Shown: positions 30,502 through 39,585, numbered from the stretch's first letter. The stretch is 64,000 nucleotides of DNA from Hanstruepera flava (GCF_023634025.1 NZ_JALJCW010000001.1:348501-412500), one strand, 5' to 3'. A program made the numbers and translations. Notes: generated by a model from the sequence alone, not told the origin.

Positions 30502-30996
30502 TTATTCCAAGTTCTTTATCATCCAAACATTACAGGAATAATGACCCGTATCGCCAAGTGGTTTATCCAGCATTTTAAAGCCAACTTTCTTGTAGAGCTT
30601 TCTGGCATCCTCCATGTAAGGCATGGTTTCCAAATAACACTTTTCAAATCCAAATGCCTTGGCTTGTTTCAAGCAGATTTCCATCATTTGAGAACCTAAA
30701 CCAATACCTCGAGCCTCTGGCAAAAAATACATTTTTTGGAGTTCGCAAACATGACCTTCAAAATTATCTAATTGCGAAACACCAGCGCCACCTATTATCC
30801 TTCCGTTATTATCAATTACAAAATATTTTGCTTTGTCCTTATTATAAGTCTCGGTCATTTTATCCAATGACTTATCTGCATAGGCCGTACCAACTTTTGG
30901 CACACCAAACTCGATAAGGACACTACGGATAACTTCAGCAATATCAATATCATCTGCTTTCCTTATTTCTCTAATAACAATATTATTATTGCTCAC
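30502..30996 (-). CDS. GNAT-family N-acetyltransferase
   Basis: 164 residues with the GNAT acetyl-CoA fold: the loop EARGIGLGSQMMEICLKQA (motif A, with R/Q-x-x-G-x-G/A type) and the C-terminal FEKCYLETMPYMEDARKLYKKVGF. The acceptor substrate is not predictable. The start codon is GTG (30994-30996); no in-frame ATG lies upstream. It is divergent from ribD with only 17 to 35 bases between the starts, and heads the GNAT-prmC-ligA unit. Confidence 0.85.
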   Translation of the reverse strand: MSNNNIVIREIRKADDIDIAEVIRSVLIEFGVPKVGTAYADKSLDKMTETYNKDKAKYFVIDNNGRIIGGAGVSQLDNFEGHVCELQKMYFLPEARGIGLGSQMMEICLKQAKAFGFEKCYLETMPYMEDARKLYKKVGFKMLDKPLGDTGHYSCNVWMIKNLE

Positions 30997-31031
30997 TTTA
31001 TTATACTATTTTTATGGCTTCAAAATTCGGG

Positions 31032-32042
31032 ATGAAGATACATGAAAAATACATAAAACGTTGTATTGAAATTGCTAAAAATGGATTAGGAACAACGGCT
31101 CCAAATCCTATGGTTGGCTGTGTTATCGTCCATGAAAACAAAATAATTGGCGAAGGCTTTACAAGCCCCTTTGGCGGTCCTCATGCTGAAGTCAATGCCA
31201 TTCAATCGGTTGCTGATAAAAAACTTCTTGAAAGAGCTACCTTATATGTAACTTTAGAACCATGCAGCCATTATGGAAAAACACCACCATGTAGTAGTCT
31301 TATAATCGAAAAGAAAATTCCAAATGTTGTTATTGGAACCGTAGATACCCATAGCAAAGTAGCAGGCAAAGGCATTAAAAAGCTAGAAGCTGCTGGTTGC
31401 AACGTTATTGTTGGTGTGTTGGAAAATGCTTGCCAAGAACACCACAAACGGTTTTTTACCTTTCATAACAAAAAAAGGCCCTACATCATTTTAAAATGGG
31501 CAGAAACATCTGATGGATTTATTGCTCCCGAAAACAAATCTGAACAAAAACCGGTTTGGATAACAAACACACATTCAAGACAGTTGGTTCATAAATGGCG
31601 TTCCGAAGAGCAAGCCATTTTAGTTGGAACCAATACGGTTTTGGACGATAACCCGAGCCTAACCGTAAGAAGTTGGACTGGCAAAAACCCGATTCGAATT
31701 GTACTTGACAGAGCCTATAAATTATCAAAAAAATTAGCTGTTTTTAATGATGAAGTCAAAACCATTTCCTTGTCTGAAAACGAGGTTGATTTTGATGAGC
31801 ATTTAGCCAAAAACGTTTGTTATTACTTGCACAATGGAGATATCCAATCTGTAATAATTGAAGGTGGTAGCAAAACACTTCAAACATTTATTGACGAAAA
31901 TATTTGGGATGAAGCACGTGTGTTCACAGGTCCAAAAGCATTTAAATTGGGAATAAAAGCGCCTATATTGACTGTTAGTCCAAACACTGAAACCCAGATT
32001 TTAGATGATATTTTGAGAACTTATTATAATCCCAAAAGCTGA
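31032..32042 (+). CDS. ribD: Bifunctional riboflavin biosynthesis protein RibD
   Basis: 336 residues. The N-terminal deaminase domain has the zinc site HAEVNAI and PCSHYGKTPPC; the C-terminal reductase domain starts about residue 145 (PYIILKWAETSDGFIAP) and has IIEGGSKTLQTF. It carries out deamination and then side-chain reduction of the pyrimidine in riboflavin synthesis. I chose the ATG at 31032 (MKIHEKYIKRCIE), the usual N terminus of the family; an ATG at 31014 would add six residues. No other rib gene is nearby. Confidence 0.94.
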   Translation: MKIHEKYIKRCIEIAKNGLGTTAPNPMVGCVIVHENKIIGEGFTSPFGGPHAEVNAIQSVADKKLLERATLYVTLEPCSHYGKTPPCSSLIIEKKIPNVVIGTVDTHSKVAGKGIKKLEAAGCNVIVGVLENACQEHHKRFFTFHNKKRPYIILKWAETSDGFIAPENKSEQKPVWITNTHSRQLVHKWRSEEQAILVGTNTVLDDNPSLTVRSWTGKNPIRIVLDRAYKLSKKLAVFNDEVKTISLSENEVDFDEHLAKNVCYYLHNGDIQSVIIEGGSKTLQTFIDENIWDEARVFTGPKAFKLGIKAPILTVSPNTETQILDDILRTYYNPKS

Positions 32043-32052
32043 TTTCAATTAA

Positions 32053-32670
32053 ATGAGTAAAATAAAAACATTAGTTTTCGATTTTGGTGACGTCTTTATC
32101 AATCTGGATAAAGAAGGCGCCATGCAACATGCATTGAACATATTTGAGCTAGATATATTTCCCGAAGGGCTCATAGCCATTAACAGCCTATACGAGCGGG
32201 GACTTATTGCAACCGAAGAATTTTTGGAATTCTATCTGGATAACTTTCCAGAATTATCAAGGGAAACCGTTTTAGATGCCTGGAATGGCATTCTTAAAGA
32301 TTTCCCTAACTATCGTTTGGAATTTATTCAAAAGCTCGCTCAAGAAAAAGAGTACCAGCTTATTCTTTTGAGTAATACCAACGAATTACATATTAATTGG
32401 ATTAAAGAAAACATAGCCTTCTATGAAAAATTTAAAAGTTGTTTTGATCAATTTTACCTGTCACATGAAATTGGCTTAAGAAAACCCAATGCAGATATTT
32501 TTCAATTTGTTTTGAATGAAAATCAATTAAAAGCCAATGAGTGTCTGTTTATTGATGACACCAAAGATAATACTGATAGGGCTCAAGAAATGGGCTTTCA
32601 TATTTGGAATATAGATGAAACTTCAGAAGACATTATTGATTTATTTTCTTTAAAGAAACACCTGTTTTGA
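32053..32670 (+). CDS. HAD-superfamily hydrolase
   Basis: 205 residues. HAD motif I is VFDFGDVF (nucleophile D10, second Asp-equivalent G-D shifted as in many HAD-IA members), motif II includes LLSNTNELH, and motif III/IV are RKPNADIF and FIDDTKDN. The helical cap between motifs I and II is of the HAD-IA type. Likely a phosphatase for a small phosphorylated metabolite, substrate unknown. Follows ribD by 10 bases; its stop codon overlaps the TTG start of the transporter. Confidence 0.88.
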   Translation: MSKIKTLVFDFGDVFINLDKEGAMQHALNIFELDIFPEGLIAINSLYERGLIATEEFLEFYLDNFPELSRETVLDAWNGILKDFPNYRLEFIQKLAQEKEYQLILLSNTNELHINWIKENIAFYEKFKSCFDQFYLSHEIGLRKPNADIFQFVLNENQLKANECLFIDDTKDNTDRAQEMGFHIWNIDETSEDIIDLFSLKKHLF

Positions 32671-33530
32671 TATATCTACTGTTTAGCATATTATCATCTA
32701 CAGCTATTTTTGTGTTATTTAAATTATTTGACAGATACCAGATAAACACTTTACAAGCTATAGTTGTAAATTATGTTACGGCATCAATTATGGGGTTTAG
32801 TTTGAGCTCCAAGCCCTTTAATGTCTCAGAAACCATACAATCCGAATGGTTTCTTGGCGCTATTGCATTAGGCATGTTGTTTATTTCCATATTTAACATT
32901 ATGGCCATTGTGTCACAACGCAACGGGCTATCGGTTGCATCTGTAGCGACCAAAATGAGTGTTGTAATTCCCGTTATTTTCGGCATATATGTTTACGGAG
33001 AAAGCACAGGCCTACAAAAGCTATTTGGTATTCTTCTGGCATTAGTTGCTGTGGTTCTAGTTTCGGTTAAACCTAGATCGAATTTCCAGCTGAAAAACAA
33101 GTTCCTTTTACCGTTTTTGCTGTTTTTAGGTTCTGGAATTATCGATACCTCTATTAAATACATAGAAACCTATTACATTGAAGATAATGGCATACCACTA
33201 TTTTCAGCTACTATTTTTTGTTTTGCCGCCATTAACGGATTTTCCGTTTTGATTTATAAAAAGCTGAAAGGAGAATTAAAATTCAATAAATTAAGTCTAG
33301 TAGGTGGTTTTGTTTTGGGAATTGTAAATTACGCTTCCATTTATTATCTCTTGAAAGCATTAGATCATGAATCATTAGAAAGTTCAACCATCTTTACCGT
33401 AAACAATGTGGCTATTGTTATGTTGTCTGGATTGATAGGTTTTATCTTGTTTAAAGAAAAGCTATCAATAAAAAACTGGTTGGGCGTAGTAGTTGCTATT
33501 CTCTCAATTCTATTAGTTACATTAGCATAA
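32667..33530 (+). CDS. EamA/DMT-family transporter
   Basis: 287 residues with about ten membrane helices arranged as two five-helix EamA repeats, the second beginning near LLPFLLFLGSGIIDTSIKYIE. DMT proteins export or exchange small metabolites; the substrate is not readable. The start is TTG at 32667, whose last two bases form the TGA stop of the HAD gene (TTGA overlap). No ATG exists near the N terminus, so the non-ATG start is well supported. The YigZ-family gene begins 1 base after its stop. Confidence 0.85.
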   Translation: MIYLLFSILSSTAIFVLFKLFDRYQINTLQAIVVNYVTASIMGFSLSSKPFNVSETIQSEWFLGAIALGMLFISIFNIMAIVSQRNGLSVASVATKMSVVIPVIFGIYVYGESTGLQKLFGILLALVAVVLVSVKPRSNFQLKNKFLLPFLLFLGSGIIDTSIKYIETYYIEDNGIPLFSATIFCFAAINGFSVLIYKKLKGELKFNKLSLVGGFVLGIVNYASIYYLLKALDHESLESSTIFTVNNVAIVMLSGLIGFILFKEKLSIKNWLGVVVAILSILLVTLA

Positions 33531-33531
33531 T

Positions 33532-34152
33532 TTGAAATTAAAAGATACATACAAAACCCTAAAAAAAGCTTCTCCTGAAGTCTTGTTCAAAGACAGAAAC
33601 AGTAAATTCTACGGCTATGCTTTTCCCGTTGGTTCTGAAGACTCCATTAAAACCCATCTAGAACATTTAAAACAAGAGCACCATACGGCAAGACATTGGT
33701 GTTATGCCTATCAATTGGGAGCAACTGAAAAAACCATACAATTTAGAGCAAATGACGATGGTGAACCGAACAATAGTGCAGGCATGCCAATTTACGGACA
33801 AATACAGTCGTTTGAAGTGACCAATGTACTAATTGTGGTTGTTCGGTATTTTGGAGGTGTTAAATTGGGCGTTGGCGGACTTATAAACGCTTACAGAACA
33901 GCTGCTCAAATGGCTTTAGAGGAGTCTAACATAATCACCAAAACAATTAATGTTCAATATGTAGTTTCTTTTGATTACAAAAACATGAATAAGGTCATGC
34001 GTATTATTAAAGAACGTAACCTCAATGTTGTAGATCAAAAACTAGAACTCTCATGTGAAATCACTATTTCGGTAAGACTCAAAGAAGCAAAGGCTGTTTA
34101 TGAAACGTTTAAAAATCTTTATGAAGTTGAAATAAAAGAACTAGACTTTTAA
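33532..34152 (+). CDS. YigZ/IMPACT-family protein
   Basis: 206 residues. The IMPACT N-terminal domain is clear: VLFKDRNSKFYGYAFPV, ARHWCYAYQLG, NDDGEPNNSAGMPIYGQI and VVRYFGGVKLGVGGLINAY. The C-terminal part fits the small DUF1949-type ferredoxin-like fold. The biochemical role in bacteria is not settled (translation-linked in eukaryotic IMPACT). The start is TTG at 33532, needed because the conserved sequence begins only a few residues later. The 3' end overlaps the convergent thioesterase gene by 12 bases. Confidence 0.88.
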   Translation: MKLKDTYKTLKKASPEVLFKDRNSKFYGYAFPVGSEDSIKTHLEHLKQEHHTARHWCYAYQLGATEKTIQFRANDDGEPNNSAGMPIYGQIQSFEVTNVLIVVVRYFGGVKLGVGGLINAYRTAAQMALEESNIITKTINVQYVVSFDYKNMNKVMRIIKERNLNVVDQKLELSCEITISVRLKEAKAVYETFKNLYEVEIKELDF

Positions 34153-34539
34153 TTTTTCAAAAATGTAATCTGGGCATTTAATTGGTCTTTTGCTTTTCAT
34201 ATCTATAAATGCCAAAACAGTGTTAGCAGCAACCAAAAGTTCATCCGATTCATTATAAATTTCATAGTCAAATTCAATCTTAACTGAAGGTAGTTTTGTA
34301 AGGCTAGTTTTCACTTTAATTACCTCGTCATAATGAGCTGATTTTTTGAATTTTAAACTCATAGAAATCACGGGCAACATAACACCATCATCTTCCATTT
34401 GCTTATATGAAATTCCTTTTTTTCGCAACCATTCTGTTCGCCCCATTTCCATATATAATGCATAGTTACCATGGTGCACGACTCCCATCTGATCTGTTTC
34501 ACCATATCTCACTCTTATTGGGATTTCATCGAAATTCAT
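34141..34539 (-). CDS. YbgC/4-hydroxybenzoyl-CoA-type acyl-CoA thioesterase
   Basis: 132 residues with a hotdog fold. The motif VRYGETDQMGVVHHGNYALYMEMGR contains the catalytic Asp of the 4HBT/YbgC family (D in TDQMG). It hydrolyses acyl-CoA or acyl-ACP thioesters; in Gram-negative bacteria some members are linked to phospholipid metabolism, but the substrate here is unknown. Single gene, divergent from dnaA (183-base gap) and convergent with the YigZ gene. Confidence 0.88.
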   Translation of the reverse strand: MNFDEIPIRVRYGETDQMGVVHHGNYALYMEMGRTEWLRKKGISYKQMEDDGVMLPVISMSLKFKKSAHYDEVIKVKTSLTKLPSVKIEFDYEIYNESDELLVAANTVLAFIDMKSKRPIKCPDYIFEKLKV

Positions 34540-34592
34540 AATGCTTATTAAATATTTTTTCGTAGTTTAGGCATGGATTTAAACATGCGAAA

Positions 34593-34652
34593 AAAATTCT
34601 AAAAATTCAATAGCTATTCATTTTTTTTTTTAGAATTTTGTTCACATATTTG
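34593..34652 (+). promoter_or_regulatory. Upstream region of dnaA: inverted repeat, DnaA-box-like site and near-consensus -7 element
   Basis: AAAATTCTAAAAA (34593-34605) is the exact reverse complement of TTTTTAGAATTTT (34627-34639). TTGTTCACA (34638-34646) differs from the DnaA box TTATNCACA at one base. CATATTTG (34645-34652) differs from TAnnTTTG at the first base and overlaps the box. This may allow DnaA to control its own gene. Whether an origin lies here cannot be said; only one box is visible. Confidence 0.4.
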
Positions 34653-34722
34653 TCGTGCTAAAGATCAACAAGGGAATTCCACTTCTCTTCAACTAACTAA
34701 CTAGTAAATTTTAACTTTAAGA

Positions 34723-36150
34723 ATGAGTAGAACTGCGCAATCGGTATGGGAAAATTGTCTTGAATTTATTAAGGATAATATACAACCGCAAGCATATAAA
34801 ACATGGTTTGAGCCAATAGTAGCAGTTAAGTTAGATGATAACGCCTTAAGTATTCAGGTTCCTAGTAAATTTTTCTACGAGTGGTTAGAAGAACACTATG
34901 TTAAAATCTTAAAGGTTGCTTTAAACAAAGAACTTGGAGAAAATGCAAAACTGGTGTACATTATAAAGATGGAAAACACCTATGGCAACAAACAGCCATT
35001 TACAGAAAAAATACCTAGCTCCAATCGCACTGCTGTTAAAGCGCAAGATGTTGATATCCCCTTAAACAACAAAAGTCCTGAATTACGAAATCCTTTTATC
35101 ATTCCTGGTATTCGAAATGTTAAAATTGAATCGCAATTAAACCCGAATTACAATTTTGAAAATTTCTTGGAAGGCGACTCCAATCGTTTAGCAAGAAATG
35201 CTGGATTAGCAGTAGCATCGAAACCAGGCGGCACATCGTTTAACCCATTATTAATATTTGGGGGTGTTGGTTTAGGTAAAACGCATTTAGCTCATGCTAT
35301 TGGCGTTGATATTAAAGATAAATATCCAGAAAAAACCGTTTTATATATTTCAGCTGAAAAATTCACACAGCAATATATTGACTCGGTAAAGAAAAATAAT
35401 AGAAATGATTTTATTCATTTCTATCAAATAATTGACATACTTATTATCGATGATGTTCAGTTCCTTTCAGGAAAATCTGGAACCCAAGACGTTTTCTTCC
35501 ATATATTTAATCACTTACACCAAAATGGTAAGCAGGTTATTTTAACAAGTGACAAAGCTCCTGTTGATATGCAGGATATCGAGCAGCGTTTGCTATCACG
35601 TTTTAAATGGGGACTTTCGGCAGAATTACAAAGCCCTGATTTTGAAACACGAGTTTCAATTTTGAAAAATAAGCTCTATCGTGATGGTGTTGAAATGCCT
35701 GAAGAAATTATTGAATATGTTGCCAAGCACATCAAAACAAATATTCGTGAGTTAGAAGGCGCCATTATATCACTAATTGCTCAATCGTCTTTCAACAAAA
35801 AAGAAATCACTACCGATTTAGCCAAACAGGTTGTTGAAAAGTTTGTAAAGAACACCAAGCGCGAAGTATCTATAGACTATATCCAAAAAATTGTTTCAGA
35901 CTACTTCCAAATGGATGTTGATACACTTCAATCAAAAACACGTAAACGCCATATTGTTCAAGCAAGGCAATTAGCTATGTTTTTCGCAAAGAAATTTACA
36001 AAAGCCTCCCTAGCAAGCATTGGTTCTCAAATAGGAAAACGTGATCACGCAACAGTTCTACACGCATGTAAAACTGTCGACAATCTATCTTCAACAGACA
36101 AGCAGTTTAGAAAATACGTTGAAGATTTAACAAAGAAACTATCCGTTTAA
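34723..36150 (+). CDS. dnaA: Chromosomal replication initiator DnaA
   Basis: 475 residues. Domain I at the N terminus (about 1-80), a variable linker, the AAA+ domain with Walker A GGVGLGKTHLA and Walker B ILIIDDVQFL, and domain IV with the DNA-binding signature (GKRDHATVLHACKT, about 440-455). It opens the replication origin. The preceding 183 bases hold a 13-bp inverted repeat and a DnaA-box-like site. The low-molecular-weight phosphatase gene follows after 12 bases and is probably cotranscribed. Confidence 0.97.
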   Translation: MSRTAQSVWENCLEFIKDNIQPQAYKTWFEPIVAVKLDDNALSIQVPSKFFYEWLEEHYVKILKVALNKELGENAKLVYIIKMENTYGNKQPFTEKIPSSNRTAVKAQDVDIPLNNKSPELRNPFIIPGIRNVKIESQLNPNYNFENFLEGDSNRLARNAGLAVASKPGGTSFNPLLIFGGVGLGKTHLAHAIGVDIKDKYPEKTVLYISAEKFTQQYIDSVKKNNRNDFIHFYQIIDILIIDDVQFLSGKSGTQDVFFHIFNHLHQNGKQVILTSDKAPVDMQDIEQRLLSRFKWGLSAELQSPDFETRVSILKNKLYRDGVEMPEEIIEYVAKHIKTNIRELEGAIISLIAQSSFNKKEITTDLAKQVVEKFVKNTKREVSIDYIQKIVSDYFQMDVDTLQSKTRKRHIVQARQLAMFFAKKFTKASLASIGSQIGKRDHATVLHACKTVDNLSSTDKQFRKYVEDLTKKLSV

Positions 36151-36162
36151 AATACTGTCATT

Positions 36163-36624
36163 ATGACCAAAATCCTCATGGTTTGTCTAGGCAATATCTG
36201 CCGTTCACCATTAGCTGAAGGTATTCTAAAATCAAAGTTACCCAAATCTGATTTTATTGTAGATTCAGCAGGAACCGGAAACTATCATGTTGGCGATTTA
36301 CCCGACAAACGCTCTATTCAGGTAGCTGAAAAATATGGTTTGGACATAACTAATCAGAGAGGCAGACAATTTACCGTTTTAGATTTTGATAATTTCGATT
36401 TAATTTATGTCATGGACGAATCTAATTATCAAAACGTCATAAAATTGGCAAGAAATCAAGACGATGTTGACAAAGTCAATTTTATTCTAAACGAGATTTA
36501 CCCTAATCAAAACCACAGTGTTCCAGATCCTTACACAGGCGGCATACAAGGCTTTGAAAATACATTTAAGATGCTTGATGAGGCTTGTAACGAGATAGCT
36601 TTCAAACTCAAAAACAACAAATAG
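36163..36624 (+). CDS. Low-molecular-weight protein-tyrosine phosphatase
   Basis: 153 residues. The phosphate loop VCLGNICRSP contains the nucleophile C8 and R14 (Cx5R), and the acid Asp lies in the C-terminal DPYTGG motif. It removes phosphate from tyrosine residues or small phosphorylated compounds in the cytoplasm. The gene is 12 bases downstream of dnaA. No tyrosine kinase gene is nearby, so its target is unknown. Confidence 0.93.
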   Translation: MTKILMVCLGNICRSPLAEGILKSKLPKSDFIVDSAGTGNYHVGDLPDKRSIQVAEKYGLDITNQRGRQFTVLDFDNFDLIYVMDESNYQNVIKLARNQDDVDKVNFILNEIYPNQNHSVPDPYTGGIQGFENTFKMLDEACNEIAFKLKNNK

Positions 36625-36683
36625 GTTTTAAAACAATAACCATCTTTCTTTGATTTTTTTGTATTTTGGTTGTATAAAAAATT

Positions 36684-38090
36684 ATGGCCATGAAAAACTT
36701 AACCCTGTTATTTGCACTATTATTATTACCTTCTTTAATAATTTCCCAAGTTATAGATATCGAACTATTTGCTTCAGGATTTGACAGTCCAATAGGTATT
36801 AAAAACGCCGGTGACGACAGGCTATTTGTTGTAGAGCAAGATGGTATTATTAAAATAGTAAATACAGATGGTTCTGTAAATAGCACACCTTATCTAAATA
36901 TTGACGACCGTGTTATAAACACTGGAAACGAACGTGGATTGTTAGGTTTAGCTTTTCATCCAAATTACCTTACTAACGGTTATGTGTTTGTTAATTACAT
37001 TAATAATAGTGGCAATACAGTAGTTTCCAGATTTGTTGCCAACCCAGCTAACGGTAACACCGCAGATCCAAATAGCGAGGTTATTCTCCTTACTATATCA
37101 CAACCCTACTCTAATCATAATGGTGGTGATATGGCTTTTGGAAGTGATGGTTATTTATATATTGCAACTGGAGATGGTGGGTCTGGAGGCGATCCAGAAA
37201 ATCGTTCCCAAAACTTAACAACTTTATTGGGCAAAATGTTGCGTATAGATGTGAACAGTGCTCAAGGCGGAAATAATTACGCCATTCCTTCTGACAATCC
37301 TTTTGTTGGAAATACTAGTGCTTTAGATGAAATTTGGGCCTATGGATTGCGCAACCCTTGGCGTTTTTCTTTTGATAGTCAAACTAACGACCTTTGGTTA
37401 GCAGATGTTGGCCAGTTTGAAATTGAAGAAATAAACAGTGTTGCCATTACTGAAGATGGCTTAAATTACGGATGGCGCTGTTATGAAGGGAATTCTGTTT
37501 ACAATAATTCTGGCTGCCCCAGTATGAGCACTATGACATTCCCTGTTGCTCAATACACCCACTCATCAAGTGGTGCATTTAAATGCTCTATAACCGGAGG
37601 CTATGTATATCGTGGTTCTGTCTATTCCAGCTTGACGGGCAAATATCTTTTTGCTGATTATTGCAGCAATGAAATAGGTGTTTTAACATATAACGGAAGT
37701 ACTTGGGATATGGTATTTTCTCAACAGTTTCCTGGCAATGGTTGGACTTCTTTTGGAGAAGCTTTTAATGGGGAACTGTACATTTCTGGTCGTGATTCGG
37801 GCAATATATACCATATTATCGATTCCAATTTAAGTGTTGAAGAATTCAATGAAAACAAAATAAAACTATATCCCAACCCTACTGAATCTAACCTTATCAT
37901 TTCCGTTTCAACTGGTGAAATTACAGATGTTACAATTTTTGATATGCAAGGCAAACAAGTAAAATCGTTTACTGAACTATCTGGAAAAAACATAAACATT
38001 TCCACTCATGATATTGCCAGCGGTATTTACATGATAAAAATTACGAACTCTAATTTAAATTCTATTACAAAAAAACTTGTTGTAAACTAA
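36684..38090 (+). CDS. Secreted glucose/sorbosone dehydrogenase-like protein with T9SS tail
   Basis: 468 residues with a signal peptide (about 1-21, ending LIISQ). The six-bladed propeller of soluble PQQ-dependent sugar dehydrogenases is seen: ERGLLGLAFHPNY, NHNGGDMAFGSDGYLYIATGDGG, GKMLRIDV, GLRNPWRFSFD, and ADVGQFEIEEIN. A T9SS type A tail ends the protein (YPNPTESNLIISV ... GIYMIKI ... KLVVN), so it should be moved across the outer membrane. Whether it binds PQQ is inference. Two start codons are possible (36684 and 36690). Its TAA shares a base with the ATG of the next gene. Confidence 0.9.
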   Translation: MAMKNLTLLFALLLLPSLIISQVIDIELFASGFDSPIGIKNAGDDRLFVVEQDGIIKIVNTDGSVNSTPYLNIDDRVINTGNERGLLGLAFHPNYLTNGYVFVNYINNSGNTVVSRFVANPANGNTADPNSEVILLTISQPYSNHNGGDMAFGSDGYLYIATGDGGSGGDPENRSQNLTTLLGKMLRIDVNSAQGGNNYAIPSDNPFVGNTSALDEIWAYGLRNPWRFSFDSQTNDLWLADVGQFEIEEINSVAITEDGLNYGWRCYEGNSVYNNSGCPSMSTMTFPVAQYTHSSSGAFKCSITGGYVYRGSVYSSLTGKYLFADYCSNEIGVLTYNGSTWDMVFSQQFPGNGWTSFGEAFNGELYISGRDSGNIYHIIDSNLSVEEFNENKIKLYPNPTESNLIISVSTGEITDVTIFDMQGKQVKSFTELSGKNINISTHDIASGIYMIKITNSNLNSITKKLVVN

Positions 38091-38806
38091 TGACCAATAA
38101 ACAAGGTAAACTTTATCTTATACCTACAACACTTGGTGAAAGTAATCCGTTAGACGTATTACCCATTACAGTAAAACGAATTATTGAGCGGATTGACACA
38201 TATATAGTTGAAAACGAAAAAACAACCAGACGCTTTATAAAGTCAATCGCTCCTGAAAAAAGTCAACCAGGTTTAAAGCTTTTTAAGCTAAACAAACATA
38301 CTGAACCTCAAGATATCCCAACTTTTTTAGAACCTTGTTTAAGCGATCAAGACGTTGGGTTAATTTCTGAAGCTGGTTGTCCTGCCGTAGCTGACCCTGG
38401 TGCCGAAGTTGTTAAAATTGCCCATGAAAGAAATATTCAAGTAGTGCCTTTAGTTGGACCGTCTTCTATACTTATGGCTATTATGAGTTCAGGGTTAACA
38501 GGGCAAAGCTTTGCATTTAATGGTTATCTTCCAATTGATAAAAATGACAGAAAAAGGGAGTTAATGCGATTAGAGCGTTTATCTCAACAACAGAATCAAT
38601 CACAATTGTTCATAGAAACACCGTATCGAAATAATGCTATGCTGGAAGACATTTGTAAATCTTTACATGATGAAACACTAGTATGTGTAGCCTGCGATAT
38701 TACTTTGCAGACAGAATATATTAAAACAAAAACGGTAAGGGAATGGAAAAAAAATAGTGCAGACCTTCATAAACGACCTGCACTATTTATTATTTATAAA
38801 AACTAA
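38090..38806 (+). CDS. RsmI-like SAM-dependent methyltransferase (Bacteroidota variant)
   Basis: 238 residues of the tetrapyrrole-methylase fold. GKLYLIPTTLGESNPLDVLP replaces the usual RsmI start with its TPIGNL motif, and the SAM-binding region has LISEAGCPAVADPGAEVVKIAHE and VPLVGPSSILMAIMSSG. RsmI methylates the 2'-OH of C1402 in 16S rRNA; this variant may do something similar but the altered first motif leaves doubt. Its ATG overlaps the previous stop (TAATG). An inverted repeat at 38752-38788 near its end is the likely terminator for the convergent gene. Confidence 0.8.
   Translation: MTNKQGKLYLIPTTLGESNPLDVLPITVKRIIERIDTYIVENEKTTRRFIKSIAPEKSQPGLKLFKLNKHTEPQDIPTFLEPCLSDQDVGLISEAGCPAVADPGAEVVKIAHERNIQVVPLVGPSSILMAIMSSGLTGQSFAFNGYLPIDKNDRKRELMRLERLSQQQNQSQLFIETPYRNNAMLEDICKSLHDETLVCVACDITLQTEYIKTKTVREWKKNSADLHKRPALFIIYKN
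38752..38788. terminator. Intrinsic terminator located inside a coding sequence
   Basis: AAATAGTGCAG (38752-38762) pairs with CTGCACTATTT (38778-38788). On the minus strand the A run at 38747-38754 gives a U tract, so it should end the convergent lysozyme-like gene. It lies entirely inside the 3' end of the methyltransferase gene. Confidence 0.7.
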
Positions 38807-38812
38807 ATTCTA

Positions 38813-39478
38813 TTACGCTTTCATTTTAACCTTTGCTTTTCTATTGGGTTTTATAAACGAAGTGTCGTAACCTGAAAACTTTTTCATATAATACGAAATT
38901 GAAGTACCATAAGCGTCTGAAAAACCATTAGCTCCATAGCTTCTTAAAAACTTTTTAACGTTTCCTGGGCCTGCTAAATGAGCCGCAGCTAAAATTCCAG
39001 ATTCGGTAATTTCAATACCATTTATTACTTTACCTTCAAAACGATTAATATCCTTTCTCAAAATCCACTTATTACGCTCGGCGTTTGCCAAAAACGCTTT
39101 TTCTTGTAATTCAGGTGTATTTAAAAACAATATTGGATTATAAATTCCGATAAGTTTTAAGGTTTCCTTACCAAACTGATATTTACCTAAATACCCAAAA
39201 GTATTCACTATTGAGTAATCTCCTCTAGACTCTTTAAAGCCTAAAGCTTCTTTAAAACCAATATAGGATTTACCCAAAGTCGGTGAAAAAGGCTTGTAGG
39301 GTTTGTGTGCAGGAAACACATTTAAGATTTCTTCGTTTGATGTTTCAACTTCATTTAAAGCTACATCATTTTGAGAATACACGTCTTCTGTAATCGCTTT
39401 ATTCGTTTTAAACGAACTAAACACTAAAACACATATTGTAAGCGATAGGGCTAAAAAACTTCCAATATTTTTTCTCAT
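38813..39478 (-). CDS. Exported lysozyme-like peptidoglycan hydrolase
   Basis: 221 residues with a signal or anchor segment (about 3-22, FLALSLTICVLVFSSF). The segment GFKESRGDYSIVNTFGYLGKYQFGKETL (about 84-112) fits the active-site region of lysozyme-like transglycosylases, with the Glu of KESRG as catalytic acid. Then AAAHLAGPGNVKKFLRSYG follows. It likely cuts glycan strands of peptidoglycan in the periplasm. I chose the ATG at 39478; the frame extends to a TTG at 39496. Together with mltG just beyond, it suggests a cell-wall context. Confidence 0.72.
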   Translation of the reverse strand: MRKNIGSFLALSLTICVLVFSSFKTNKAITEDVYSQNDVALNEVETSNEEILNVFPAHKPYKPFSPTLGKSYIGFKEALGFKESRGDYSIVNTFGYLGKYQFGKETLKLIGIYNPILFLNTPELQEKAFLANAERNKWILRKDINRFEGKVINGIEITESGILAAAHLAGPGNVKKFLRSYGANGFSDAYGTSISYYMKKFSGYDTSFIKPNRKAKVKMKA

Positions 39479-39585
39479 AGTTTTCAATTTCTTCAACGCA
39501 TTTCTTGAGGGAAAATTGCTTTGAAATTTCAGCTTGCAAAGGTATGACTTTTTTTTAAACCTTGAAAATTAATCGTTTAAGTGTC

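Noticed and set aside
34540..34722. Replication origin at dnaA
   Set aside because: Only one DnaA-box-like site is visible and no box cluster; an origin claim needs genome-wide skew.
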